This document shows, piece by piece, positions 11,164 to 22,300 of a stretch of 64,000 nucleotides of DNA (position 1 is the first letter of the stretch; every line of letters begins with the position of its first letter). The notes beneath the pieces are model-generated. The model was not told the DNA's origin. It ran no database searches and saw nothing but the letters and a program-made list of their open reading frames with translations. The stretch is from Anaspis maculata. Taxonomy: Eukaryota; Arthropoda; Insecta; Coleoptera; Scraptiidae. The translations under genes were made by a program, and so were the position numbers. The stretch lies in assembly GCA_949128115.1 (NCBI GenBank), contig OX421963.1, forward strand, positions 34,951,979 to 35,015,978, read 5' to 3'.

Positions 11164-11898
11164 CAAGGCCGGCGCCCGGAGCGCACAGTCACGATGGCTG
11201 TGGCGCGAAATTGATATTTGACATAAGTAGGTACGTCAAAAGTTAAAAAAAGTTTTGAAGTTTTCCATACTCCGGAACATCGCTTTCCAGTAATTTCCTG
11301 AGATGACTACACAGTGAAGAAATTGTCACTGGCACACGGAAATGTAATCAAGAGGATTTTGAAATGGAAGCAAGTGCTAGTGATCGGCCCCAAAATTCGA
11401 TATTGTGTTGAGAAATGTGCGGGTACACCTCGGGGTACACCCTCTTGAAACATTCATCCGAGAAAGAGAAGCCGTTATAAATTGAAAAGTTTATTATTGT
11501 AGTTCACATTTTTGTATTGTAACATTGTAGTAACATCCATGTACCATGTAGATGCTCTAAAGAAGCCCTAATAAATTGGGGCGAAATATATCAGCCGGTT
11601 GAGGGAAGGACGTTTTTCATTCCGATGAGAACGAAGGGGGGAAACCAGAAGGAAACAGGAAAAATTTCGGGGAGCCACTTGGGAACAGGATACGGGCTAC
11701 AACGCTCTCTGAACCCGGAAATTTTCCCTAAAAACTGAAAACAAAACAAGATTAAAACATAACCTCACACCTTGGGTTCCTTTTACCATCATCATCGACA
11801 AGCACACAGCATCCTTGTGAGTGGCAAAGGCTTTTATTTTCATGCCATTTTCGGGGAGGATGCTGCTTCGATGGACATCTAGTGGGGGCACTAGGTGA
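11164..11898. other. No gene seen between two palindromes
   Basis: AT-rich sequence with no credible gene. AATAAA occurs near 11568. It separates the foldback elements at 10343-11163 and 11899-13285. Confidence 0.3.
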
Positions 11899-13285
11899 AT
11901 GAACCTTGCAAATGGTGATGAAAGCATGAAATTCGGTACACGTACTCAGAATGAGCCCCTCTTTCAGATAAGAGGTGGAGCCACGCCGAATTTTCACCGG
12001 AAGGGGGCTCGGGGGGCTCCTGAAAGTTCAAGGTGCTAGGACTCCCACTAAACGGCTTATCAGTTCGTTTTGATAAATAAAAAGGAAACTTATGAATATA
12101 TTGTAAACATTGACGGCGTTTATCGCCTTGTCCCGGGAGTTTTCCATTATGAAAAAAAATAAGTTCTTCGGCAGATCACGAAAATTGATTTTATTTTATT
12201 TTCACCTACAAAGAATTGATAAGGAGGTGTGCAACACGTTGATTCCCACAAATTCGTATCCCCTGAATTCGTTCGTGGAGTCAAAATTTTCATGGTGTAT
12301 CTTCTTGAAGAGGGGCATTCCAAAAAGTGAGCTATTTTCAACACTAAGTTCAAACAGAATTTTTTCAATGTTCTGAATCGAAATTACTGAATCCCTCCCA
12401 GGAAAACATACCCTGAACCGTTCTTTGGAAGTACCGCGTGCGATTGAACGTGGAGTAAGTCGTGAAACACCATCAAAATTTTTCTTCTGTGATGCTGCGC
12501 TCCACTCTCGACCGGGGCAATTAGGTTCCTACACAGCATGCGCGGAGTGTATACACGATGCAGGGTATTTTCTCGGTTCAGTCAAATTTTTCATGATTGA
12601 AATTGTGTCATAATATTGAAATAACGTGTATACACTCCGCGCATGCTGTGTAGGAACCTAATTACCCTGGTCGAGAGTGGAGCGCAGCATCACAGAAGAA
12701 AAATTCTGATGGTGTTTCACGACTTACTCCACGTTCAATCGCACGCGGTACTTCCAAAGAACGGTTCAGGGTATGTTTTCCTGGAAGGAATTCAGTAATT
12801 TCGATTCAGAACATTGAAAAAATTCTGTTTGAACTTGGTGTTGAAAATAGCTCACTCTTTGGAATGCCCCTCTTCAAGAAGATACATCATAAAAATTTTG
12901 ACTCCACGAACGAATTCAGGGGATACGAATTTGTGGGAATCAACGTGTTGCACACCTCCTTATCAATTCTTTGTAGGTGAAAATAAAATAAAATCAATTT
13001 TCGTGATCTGCCGAAGAACTTTTTTTTTCATATTGGAAAACTCCCGGGACAAGGCGATAAACGCCGTCAATGTTTACAATATATTCATAAGTTTTCTTTT
13101 TGTTTATCAAAACGAACTGATAAGCCGTTTAGTGGGAGTCCCAGCACCTTGAACTTTCAGGAGCCCCCCGAGCCCCCTTCCGGTGAAAATTCGGCGTGGC
13201 TCCACCTCTTATCTGAAAGAGGGGCTTATTCTGAGTACGTGTACGTACCGAATTTCATGCTTTCATCACCATTTGCAAGGTTCAT
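11899..13285. mobile_element. Large foldback palindrome, arms about 660 bp
   Basis: The arm starting GAACCTTGCAAATGGTGATG at 11901 is repeated in reverse complement ending at 13285, and the arms meet near 12558 and 12624. The arms look more than 95% identical, with a 4-bp CGTA difference near 13245 and scattered substitutions. Reading frames in the two arms (for example 12147-12368 and 12814-13152) are the same peptide read from each arm and end at different places. There is no recognisable transposase and no clear target duplication. Confidence 0.8.
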
Positions 13286-13817
13286 CCCGATTTTGGCTCT
13301 TAGCGCCCGGACTAATCCGCCAGCTAAGGACGACGTCCTAGACAAGAAATCCATCAAATCCGAGAGGTATTTTCCAACTTGCCGGTCGTTTCAGCGCCCA
13401 CATTATTATTGACTCCGACACGCTGAGAGTCCTGGGACGTCCAGCGCCAAAGCGCGAGTTTTAAACTTGAAAAGTGTCAGTCGAGGTGACAGTCATTTGA
13501 AATATAAATACGAACTGTCAAGTTCAAGGTCAAATTGTCATCTGTAAAGTTGTTTCGGACAGTTCCGTAATTGGCCACCTGGCGCCAAATGAATCTGACG
13601 TTATTTTGGCCGCCATATTGAAATTTCTGCCCAAATAACGGTAGAACCCTAATTAACATCTTGCGTTCACTAATCCTTCAAAAAGGAAGTGCGCTACTGA
13701 GCCTCATGCCCATGAGGCATATTCGCTTGTTTCAAACTCGGTCCAACCAGCTCCAATAATAAGTTACAAAAATATAAATATACGTATATGTAATGTTATA
13801 TCTACTGGGTAACATTC
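13286..13817. other. No gene seen
   Basis: The sequence includes GGCCGCCATATTG at 13608-13620, a motif shared by many repeats here, and short TGTCA/TGACA inverted phrases. No reading frame or family is recognised. Confidence 0.3.
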
Positions 13818-14231
13818 TACAGGGTGTTACACTTTTTTTGTCAATATTTGAGGAGATGGTAGAGCATCAAAAAATAAGTAGACTTTCTTGAAAAAATGTA
13901 TACCGAAAACGCCAAGGGAAACGCATTATAACGGAGATACAAGTTTTCAAAGTTGAGCTTTGAAAATGGTTTTTGTGTTTTAATTCCAAATCAAGTAACT
14001 AGATTTTGACCAAATTTTGTATACGAAGTAAGCTAATGCATACCTACAACCTGGCCACATTGACTTCTGTCAGATGTGTAAAAAATATTTTTTTCATTTT
14101 TTATAAATTTTTCAAAAAAAAACCAATTTTTGTTTCTTTTTCGGCGAAAGTACCAATTTTTCGATGCTCTACCATCTCCTAAAATATTGACAGTGCTAAA
14201 ATATTGACAGAAAAAAGTGTAATACCCTGTT
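13818..14231. mobile_element. MITE with TACAGGGTGTTACAC ends
   Basis: Terminal inverted repeats of about 55 bp: TACAGGGTGTTACAC..GTCAATATTT..GAGATGGTAGAGCATC at the left is mirrored at 14160-14230. The right end has an extra duplicated TAAAATATTGACAG phrase. A second copy at 38813-39457 is broken by two further insertions, and comparison of the two confirms the family. Confidence 0.75.
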
Positions 14232-14342
14232 TAGTACGATAGGCATTTTTTTTTCGTCTTTCAACTCCTTTGCTGCTTGAAAATTTCCAAATGCAGACCA
14301 ATTCTCGCTATAAGAATGCACCCAAAAGCGACGTTTTTTCTA

Positions 14343-14658
14343 CAGCGTGTTCAACAATGATTGTCCTTGCCGCCTTTTCGGAATTTGGCCCGCATTAGAC
14401 ATGCGCCGCTTCAATGAAATCATTTTGGAATATCGTTGTAACGAAGTTGATAAACGTCACGTCCCACTGACTGACATCAAATTTGAGGCTAACAGTGACG
14501 GCTCTGACTGCTGGTAAATAGTGAACGAGCAACCTGACGGAACGGGAATGGATCAGCCGTCAATGCCGTCACTGTTAACCTCAGATTTTTTATCAGTCAG
14601 TGTGACGTGACGCCAAATTTCGAAAAGGCGGCAAGGACAATCATTGTTGAACACGCTG
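14343..14658. mobile_element. 316-bp MITE with TA target duplication
   Basis: CAGCGTGTTCAACAATGATT at the left is the reverse complement of the right end, and both ends are flanked by TA (14341-14342 and 14659-14660). The inverted repeat continues through GTCCTTGCCGCCTTTTCG and further inward (GTCACTGTTA/TAACAGTGAC). A TA duplication points to the Tc1/mariner group. No transposase is encoded. Confidence 0.75.
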
Positions 14659-14713
14659 TATTTATTTGTAATCATTGCCACATCAGAAAATCATCTTCGC
14701 CGGACGAGGACAT

Positions 14714-14841
14714 GGTACGGTTGCGGCCAAAATAAAGTGGACGAGAGTGTCAACGAGTTGGCTTGCTGTCATGCGACGTTTAGGCCAGAATCCTGAAAAA
14801 TCTGTTAACTGTCGTCCACTTTAAAAAGACCGCAACGGTAC
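14714..14841. mobile_element. Short MITE, copy 1
   Basis: The ends GTACGGTTGCGGCC and complement, plus inner TAAAGTGGACGA and TCGTCCACTTTA, define inverted repeats of about 30 bp. A close second copy is at 41709-41835, including the central TGGCTTGCTGTCATGCGACG. Confidence 0.7.
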
Positions 14842-15005
14842 AAATGCGGTATGGCTGGTGTGCGTGCTTTTACCGCATTTGTAGCAAATGAAACCAATGT
14901 GGTGCGACACATGTGGTAAGACATTTGTGGCTCCACATTTGTATCTTAGGTGTGCGGCCGGACACACGTTTATGTGGACTGCAAGATGATCACCAGTTTT
15001 TAATA
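14842..15005. repeat. Repeat end shared with 3.1 kb
   Basis: CATTTGTGGC, ACATTTG and GTGTGCGGCCGG occur in this order here and, reverse-complemented, at 3120-3180. The shared text shows both are copies of one short repeat. A CxxC-like translation is not conserved in frame. Confidence 0.45.
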
Positions 15006-15510
15006 TACAGGGTGGTGAAAATTTCGATGCTCACCATTGGTATCTTGGAAACGGTAAGAGATGCGAGGTCGGTTAAATTAAAAAAAAGTTGCGCATTTTT
15101 ATGGCGATTGACAATCTGAAAAGAAACTTTGAATATTTTGATTGGTTTACGATTTATCACGAAAAAACTGAAAATTTTGATTTCAGAAATTATTTTTTAT
15201 CTTTCCAACCATTCAAGCTATTTTAATCAAACTTGGTAGTTTTATGTTTTTGATCACTCCGAGTCGATCAACATTGGCAGAAATTTTCCAGGCCTTCTAG
15301 ATGTCAAATTATGATAGTCAACTTTTGTTTTTCTTATGGCCGCCATATTGGATTTTTGCACTAATAGATAGAGAAAAAAATTAGCTTTCTGAATTCGTAA
15401 CCAACATGTTTTTTTATGACATTTTTAGCGTCAAATTTTGAAATTTTTATAAATTATTGACAAAATCGGGAATGCTTTGAAAAACAATTGGAATATTATC
15501 AATTTTCCAG

Positions 15511-15514
15511 ACCT
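15511..15514. other. Target-site duplication ACCT, left
   Basis: ACCT directly precedes the 5' LTR and recurs directly after the 3' LTR. The related uninserted sequence at 15281-15300 reads CCAGGCCTTCTAG, in agreement with insertion into CCAGACCTTCTAG. Confidence 0.85.
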
Positions 15515-16854
15515 TGTTACGTGCAAAATTTGTACGGTTGCTGGTGGGAAGCTTGTGGGGTGAATTTCGAATATTGCCGCCTTATCAGTGCTGGTAAAAC
15601 TGATGGGTCTGGGAGGTTTTTCTGATTCCTGATAAGGACTGTCACTTGTCACTTGTCTGGATGGAAAGAGCTTATCCTCGGCCGCAGCAGGTTTTCGCCT
15701 TCCAGCACTAGGAAAATCCTTCTTTTTCTGTACCCAGGCCGGCGCCAATAAAGACTCGAGGGTACCATCGCTGTGAGACCGAGGTAAGAGCTCTTTGGGT
15801 TGTCATCGTAAGTCCGCCGGAATCATGCGGTCCTCCTATTCCCATCAGGTTCCAATCCCGGGCCAAGAGCACCCCTAGTCTGTCTGTCGGGTCGTATTGT
15901 GGCTGCCGCTTGTCTCTGGGCCACCTGAAATCAGGAGGAGTTGAGTACGGGCACCGAACTTGCTTGGGTGGTACTTACCCATCGGTACTTGTCAACCGGG
16001 AGACACCGTAGGGGCCAGACAACGGGTGTGAGGGACGCCAAGGATCCTCACGGAGCGCGGATTCGCTCTGTTGTCTGCCGCCGAATGTCCACATCGCTGT
16101 TCGAGACGACAACCTGACCAGACCAAGGCAGCAAAACCCCACTTCTCTGCTCGACTTCCACCAACACCGGTACCATCCTGGAAGCATCATCATCGCCCGG
16201 GGCTGACGTGCGAGTATCACACCCATATTTCTTCCACTAACCCATAGTTGTTGGGGGGCCGTAGAGCGTGATATTTCGTTCCGGTGCTAGCGAGCACACT
16301 AATAACCACTCCGGGTAGGTCGGTCCTCCTTCGAAGCTATTTGCTTGAGCTCAGGTGATAGGTAGTAGTAGGTAGGCCTTCTGAAGGGTGCGTTTCGCGT
16401 TATTACGTCGAGTTCTGCGGTTTTCTTCCAGCTGGGCGGGTGTTTGAAGAGTTCACGATCAGCCACAACATCTCGCTCCATCACCGGGTGGTGTTGGCTC
16501 CAGTTGGTCCCATGGGAGAGGCCTACGGTAGCGGATAAGACGGGAGTACAACACCTTACACAACGCCTGAATTAATATCTCGAAATTCTACTTACTGGCT
16601 TCCGTACCGCATCATAAATAAAGCGTCTCATACTTGTGTTTGGGTTTTTGTTGTGGTTGTTCAGTCGCGACTTGTGACGGGTGACGTTGACACTAGTGAC
16701 AGCGCTGTCACGGTGACGGCACTGGCAGCCGAGCGGTTTAAATTCTCCCGCCAATTGATAAAAATTGAGCGGCCGGGCATTGCCGAACCCACGGGAAGCT
16801 CACCAGGGGAAATAAGACGGGTGAAAGTAGGGGGGACACGGGGGAAACATAACA
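15515..16854 (+). repeat. 5' long terminal repeat
   Basis: 1340 bp with TGTTA/TAACA ends. Candidate poly(A) signals AATAAA lie at 15747-15752 and 16617-16622. The latter is followed by a GT/T-rich stretch and looks the better fit for the R/U5 border. The segment 16670-16730 is rich in GTGAC/GTCAC palindromes. Open frames inside it are repeated in the 3' LTR and are not considered genes. Confidence 0.95.
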
Positions 16855-16855
16855 G

Positions 16856-16866
16856 TGGCGCCCAAC
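16856..16866 (+). other. Primer-binding site, tRNA-Lys-like
   Basis: TGGCGCCCAAC begins one base after the LTR. It matches the 3' end complement used by insect gypsy-like elements primed by tRNA-Lys. The match beyond 11 bases is weak. Confidence 0.8.
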
Positions 16867-17333
16867 TAAATACTGTTTCCTTCGACTGTATTTTTTCCCG
16901 TTTTTGCGGAGAGTTATTTTGGCAGGTTTGTTTTCCTGGGTAGGAAATCAAACTGGAAATACTCTCTGGTATACATAGTTTCGTTTCTAAGTTGTAATTT
17001 GTAATTAAGGTTTAGTTTTAGGGGTGAGTGGTTGCGCTGCTGGAAAAATTGGGTTTTTCTAAGGCGGGCCTTGTTTGGAAAAAAAATTCACGTTTTAATT
17101 TTTTTTTTGTGGTTTTGGGGGTAGTTGACGTCGACGACCTCAAAGAACAAAGAGTTTTGTACAAATCCTTCTTTTTCAGAGCAGAAAGGACATTTGTTGA
17201 TACCCAATAGGCGGTACTTTCGGTTTATTTTCAGTTTTCTATTCTTCTTTTATTTTTTTACGGCTTTTGGTCACTTTTCTTTGGTGTGTACCTACCTACT
17301 CGTGTTTTCAAGCGAACGCACACAAAATTAAAA
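16867..17333 (+). other. Retrotransposon leader, untranslated
   Basis: 467 bp between the primer site and the gag start. It contains upstream ATGs and T-rich stretches but no long frame. A packaging signal would be expected here; none can be identified by eye. Confidence 0.5.
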
Positions 17334-19331
17334 ATGACGGAGCGACTAAAGCCAAATCGTCTGCTTAAAGACGAACTGGCGCACGAATTGTTGATTCGAG
17401 GAGTGGTCTCTTCTGGAGTAGTGGAGGAAGACAGAGCCCTGCTATACGAGGCATACCGTTCGGGATTGGCCGTCAGGCAGGTGGATCTAGATCAGGAAGA
17501 GGAGTTCGACACAATATGTCGAAAGGTGAACGAGTTGGCCCAACGGATCCGGAATTTCGATTTCAGGAACCGAGACAACGAGCAGGAGATGATTTCCACT
17601 CGTCTGCTGCATCTGACCGGACGACTGGATCGTCTGAAACCGGATAATGAAAGCTTACGAAGGTATCACATGGGACTAAAGTCCGAATGCATGCGTTTGA
17701 ATGTCCGACTGATAGCGGCTTTCGTTGGGGATGGGGCGGTAGACGAAGTGAGTGGAAGGGAGCAACAGGCGACACAGGATGGATCGCGGCGTGCGCTTCT
17801 GGAGGCGGCAGACAATGTGGTGATGATGTTGTCACGTCTGGCGGTTGACTCATCAGTGTCTGAGGATGAAGCGCCTCCGAAGGTCCCGGCCGAGGATAGC
17901 CTGGAAACTCTCTTGGATCGGATCACCACAATGACGAAGCCATCAGTAGTACCGTATACCATATCATCGGCCCTTCCGACGAACACGAACCGGGTCCCTT
18001 CAAGTTCCGTCCGGCCGGGGGGTCTTTCGAATTTCGAACTTCTAGGTGGTCTTTCGAACCCGAACCAAACGAGTGAGTTTGCAAATTTTATCCCACAGAG
18101 TGGTTCGACGAGCCGTAAGCAACCGAATCAGCCCCCTAATCCGATGATTGGTCAGCGGCAAGGTAGGTACTGGCAGGCGAACCCAGGGGTTACGTTTACC
18201 AGAGGATTCCCGGTCTCGTCCACGTCAGCTGTTGGAGCACTGGGTGGAAATCGGGGACAGATATTTCCTCAGACCGTTAGCAGTGCATCGACTCAATACC
18301 AACCTTACTATAACCCATATCCACAGCATCCGACGGCCGGACAACAACCGCAACCCAATTTTGGATATTTGGGGATACCTGCTACGTCCACTCAAGCACC
18401 TCTATGGCCTGCTTACATGAATTCCTCGATCGCAAAGTGGGGAGTGAGATTCGACGGATCGTCCAGCTTGGCGGCGTTCATTCAACGAGTCGAAGAACTA
18501 GCCGTGGCAAGGGGTGTCACTCAGGACCAGTTGTTCTCCTCGGCGGTGGATTTGTTGGAAGGCGATGCCTTAAATTTTTGGCGAGCCAACCGAGTCCATT
18601 ACGGAAACTGGCGAGACCTAGTGCAGGGTCTACGTTCCGCTTTCGAACCTATGGATTACAGCAAAAGATTATGGGACGAAATCAACCAGCGAACTCAGCA
18701 TCCCTCCGAAAGCGTCGTGGCCTTCGTATCAGCCATGGAGAACTTATTTTCACGCTTGGCGGCACCACCACCGGAAGAGATTCGTCTCGGCATCATTCGG
18801 GCTAACTTGCTCCCATATCTCCAGTTCGAAATGGCGAGATTTCCATGCCGGACGGTCGCCGAGTTGATGGGCAGAAGCCGAACATTCGAGGAGACCAGAG
18901 CCATTGCGGCGCGCTATCGACCACCTACAACGGACCCGTCTATGATGTTGGAGCCGGACTTGTCATGCCCGAACTTGCGAGTGGGACTGCGTGTCTCGGC
19001 CTACTCTGGATTGCCAGAGAAGAGGGAGCGAGTCCCCGCGACGAAAGTGTCCGCCGTGGAAACGGAAATACCGGAAGTTGTCCGAGCGGAGAAGAACGCC
19101 CGCCCACCGGTGAAATCCGAAAAAGGAAAGCGGCGAAGTCAATGGACGTGCTGGATCTGCGGCGAGTCGGGACACTTTGCGGTTGAATGCACACAGGCAG
19201 AGGTTCGCTTCTGTTCGCGATGTGGGAGAGAAGGAGTTTCGGTGTTGAGATGTCCGGTGTGCAGAGTGGGCCGCGACAAAGGAAAGTTGAACTCGAGAGC
19301 TTCGGGAAACGGCGAGGGGGACTCGGCCTAG
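17334..19331 (+). CDS. gag: Gag polyprotein of Ty3/Gypsy element
   Basis: 665 residues. I start at the ATG at 17334 (MTERLKPNRLLKDEL) because it follows AAAA, with A at -3. The upstream in-frame ATG at 17286 adds only a basic 16-residue leader. The N-terminal third is charged and helical, the middle (about 210-360) is a low-complexity Pro/Gln/Ser/Asn linker, and about 362-560 is a retrotransposon capsid domain with FDG, DLLEGDALNFW and EPM motifs. A CCHC zinc knuckle, CWICGESGHFAVEC, occupies about 606-619 and a second Cys cluster follows. It would assemble the particle and bind genomic RNA. The last codons overlap pol, and the slip site at 19304-19310 lies just before the stop. Confidence 0.95.
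   Translation: MTERLKPNRLLKDELAHELLIRGVVSSGVVEEDRALLYEAYRSGLAVRQVDLDQEEEFDTICRKVNELAQRIRNFDFRNRDNEQEMISTRLLHLTGRLDRLKPDNESLRRYHMGLKSECMRLNVRLIAAFVGDGAVDEVSGREQQATQDGSRRALLEAADNVVMMLSRLAVDSSVSEDEAPPKVPAEDSLETLLDRITTMTKPSVVPYTISSALPTNTNRVPSSSVRPGGLSNFELLGGLSNPNQTSEFANFIPQSGSTSRKQPNQPPNPMIGQRQGRYWQANPGVTFTRGFPVSSTSAVGALGGNRGQIFPQTVSSASTQYQPYYNPYPQHPTAGQQPQPNFGYLGIPATSTQAPLWPAYMNSSIAKWGVRFDGSSSLAAFIQRVEELAVARGVTQDQLFSSAVDLLEGDALNFWRANRVHYGNWRDLVQGLRSAFEPMDYSKRLWDEINQRTQHPSESVVAFVSAMENLFSRLAAPPPEEIRLGIIRANLLPYLQFEMARFPCRTVAELMGRSRTFEETRAIAARYRPPTTDPSMMLEPDLSCPNLRVGLRVSAYSGLPEKRERVPATKVSAVETEIPEVVRAEKNARPPVKSEKGKRRSQWTCWICGESGHFAVECTQAEVRFCSRCGREGVSVLRCPVCRVGRDKGKLNSRASGNGEGDSA
19304..19310 (+). 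promoter_or_regulatory. Ribosomal -1 frameshift heptamer GGGAAAC
   Basis: G GGA AAC sits exactly in the gag phase (codons start at 19305 and 19308), fitting the X XXY YYZ rule, and slipping back one base enters the open pol frame. The pol frame has a stop at 19184-19186, so slippage must occur between 19187 and the gag stop at 19329-19331. This is the only good heptamer I found there. GGTCAG (19331-19336) and CTGACC (19367-19372) could form a downstream stem. Confidence 0.8.
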
Positions 19332-22300
19332 GTCAGGGGGCGTGTCTACCTAAAGCAATCTCTACTCTGACCCAAATTAAGAGGTTCTTCCACCGCAAGG
19401 GCGACTCCAGATTATACCTAAATGTCCGCATATTCGGGGTGGAGATGTCGGGCCTTGTCGACACTGGGGCAGGTCGTACCTGTGTCGGACGAGAGGGCAT
19501 GGATCGGTTGCGCCGGGTGGGGTGTAGCCTGATGTCGACTCGCATGTCGTCGTGCCGTGCGGCAAATGGCCAAAGCATGGAGACAGTGGGCGCATTCAGC
19601 GTTCCGATCCAGGTGGGGAAGATGGAGAAGATTTTCGAAGTCCTGGCGATCCCATCTCTCTCCACTTCCTTAATCCTGGGAATTGATTTCCTGAGGAGAA
19701 TGCGGATGGTGATCGATCCCGCTAGAGATTGTGTTGGTTTGACTCCGGAAACGGGAAGGGTTTCTATGGTCTCAGCCGAGTCGGATCTCACTGATGACCA
19801 GCGAAAGCGCTTGGATCTACTCTTGAGTCAAGTTTTTGCAGGTGAGACTCCGGCCCTTGGCCACACCACGTGGGTGCAACACCGCATTAAGCTAAAGCCC
19901 GACACGGAGCCAGTCAAACAGCGCTACTATCCGCTTTCACCAGCATTACAGCGGCACGTCAACGCAGAGATCGACCGGATGTTGGCGTTGGGGGTTGTGG
20001 AGCCATCGAACTCTCCGTGGGCGTCTCCCATTGTTATGGTGAAAAAGGGGTCGGACAATTATCGGTTTTGCGTCGACTACCGCAAACTGAATGCGGTCAC
20101 GGAGAGAGACGCCTATCCGCTCCCCTACATCGCTAACATTCTCGATCGGTTGGGAAGAGCCCGTTATCTGTCTTCTTTGGACATAAAGTCAGCCTACTGG
20201 CAGGTCTCGGTGGAGGAGGGGTCAAGGGAAGCGACCGCGTTTACGGTCCCGACGAGGGGATTGTTCCAGTTCGTCCGGATGCCTTTTGGGCTGCACAACG
20301 CCCCGGCAACGTGGCAGCGCCTGGTCGATAGGGTGCTCGGGGTCGATCTGGAACCAAATGTTTTCGTTTATCTGGACGATATCGTCGTCGTAACCCAAGA
20401 TTTCGACCTCCACCTAAGAGTCCTGTCGGAGGTGTTCCGACGTCTCCAAACGGCCGGGTTGGTCGTGAGTCGGGAAAAATGCCATCTCTGTCGTCCCGAG
20501 CTGCGCTACCTGGGGTATGTTGTGGATGGGCAGGGGCTTAGGGTGGATCCTGCTAAGGTGCAGTCCATTTTGGAGCTGCCCACTCCCACGAAAGTTAGGG
20601 AGGTACGTCGTGTGTTGGGGATGGCAGGGTGGTACCGCCGGTTCGTCCCCAATTTCTCGACGCTGGTGGCCCCGCTGAATGACCTCCTGCGGAAAAACGT
20701 CCGGTTCGAATGGACTCCAGCCTGCGACCTCGCTTTCAGCAGTCTGAAGCAGCGCCTGGTTACGGCTCCAGTCGTGATGTGCCCTGACTTCTCCCTGCCT
20801 TTCAAAATCCAGACCGACGCTAGCGATTACGGCCTCGGGGCAGTGCTCGTGCAGGAGAAAGACGGAGCGGAGCACGTCATAAGCTATATTAGCCGATCGT
20901 TGACGGGAAGCGAGCGGAAGTTTTCTGCCACAGAGAAAGAATGCTTGGGGGTCGTGTGGGCGGTGGAGAAATTTCGGCCATATGTGGAGGGAAGTCGCTT
21001 TGAGGTAGTGACCGATCATTTTGCCCTGCAATGGTTGCATAGCCTACGTGACCCAACTGGACGTCTCGCGCGGTGGAGCGTCCGGTTACAACAGTATGAT
21101 TTTTCTGTAACCCATCGGCGTGGCAAGGATAACATCGTTCCAGATCTGTTGAGCCGAGCAGTTCCTCAAATTGATTGCGTGGAGCTGGGGACAGTGCGGT
21201 TTGATCCCGCGAGGGTAGAGGACCGATGGTATGTCGACATGAGCCGACGTGTGGAACGTGATCCCCTTCGATACCCGTTGTGGCGACTCAACCAGGATGG
21301 GTACCTGTTGAAAAACTGTCGGGACGGCAGCATGCCTGGCGGTGGAGACCGATCCTGGAGGGTAGTGGTGCCTAGAGACCAACGACGGCAGATCCTGGCA
21401 GCCGCTCATGAATCGAAGACTTCGGGGCATGGTGGGGTAAACAAGACCTTTGCTAGGATAGCTGAAACGTACTACTGGCCTCGAATGCGTCATGAGATTA
21501 CGTCCTACGTTCGAGCGTGTCGGGTGTGCATCGCTCAGAAGCCAGAACAGAGACCCCCGAGGGGTTTGATGTGTGGACGACAGGAGGTGTCCAAACCGTG
21601 GGAGCTCATCTATGTAGACATTGTTGGGCCGCTCCCAAGATCTCACGCGGGCAATGCATATATCCTGTCGGTATTGGACCATTTTAGCCGCTTCGTCGTC
21701 TTCATACCACTGCGTTCCGCTCTTGCCAAAACCATTGTTCAACGGTTGGAGGACCATGTTTTCACCTTATATGGTATACCAAGGACGGTGGTGGTGGACA
21801 ACGGAAAGCAGTTCACGAGTCGCCTGTTCACGGACTTCATGGCAAGACATGGGGTAAAGATCTCAAGTACAGCCTATTACCACCCGCAGGCCAATGCCGT
21901 CGAGCGACACCACCGCACGCTCAAGGTGATTTTGGCATCGTACGTCGAGGGCGACCATCGGACGTGGGAATCCCACCTTCAGAAAGCGGCGTGTGCTATG
22001 CGCACGTCCAAGAGTGAGACCACGGGGTTCACCCCCTATTTCGTGAATTTTGGGCGGCAAATGTGCGCCCACGCCGAAGATCACGATGTCGTCCAGACAC
22101 TGTCTGAACACGACGAGACTCCCGTGCCTCGGCAGGCATTGTTTCGGGACATCTACGAGAGGGTCCGGACGAACCTTCGCCGAGCCTTTGAGCGAGGAAA
22201 GAAGGCATATGATTTGCGCCGGAGGCCGGAGCAGTTCGCCGTTGGTGACAGGGTTTGGCACAAAAACTTTGTCCAATCCGACGCCGCCCGGTACTTTTCT

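Noticed and set aside
15431..16951. Several open frames in the LTRs (also 22573-23974)
   Set aside because: They are duplicated because the LTR is duplicated, lie on the antisense strand or cross the LTR edge, and have no known product.
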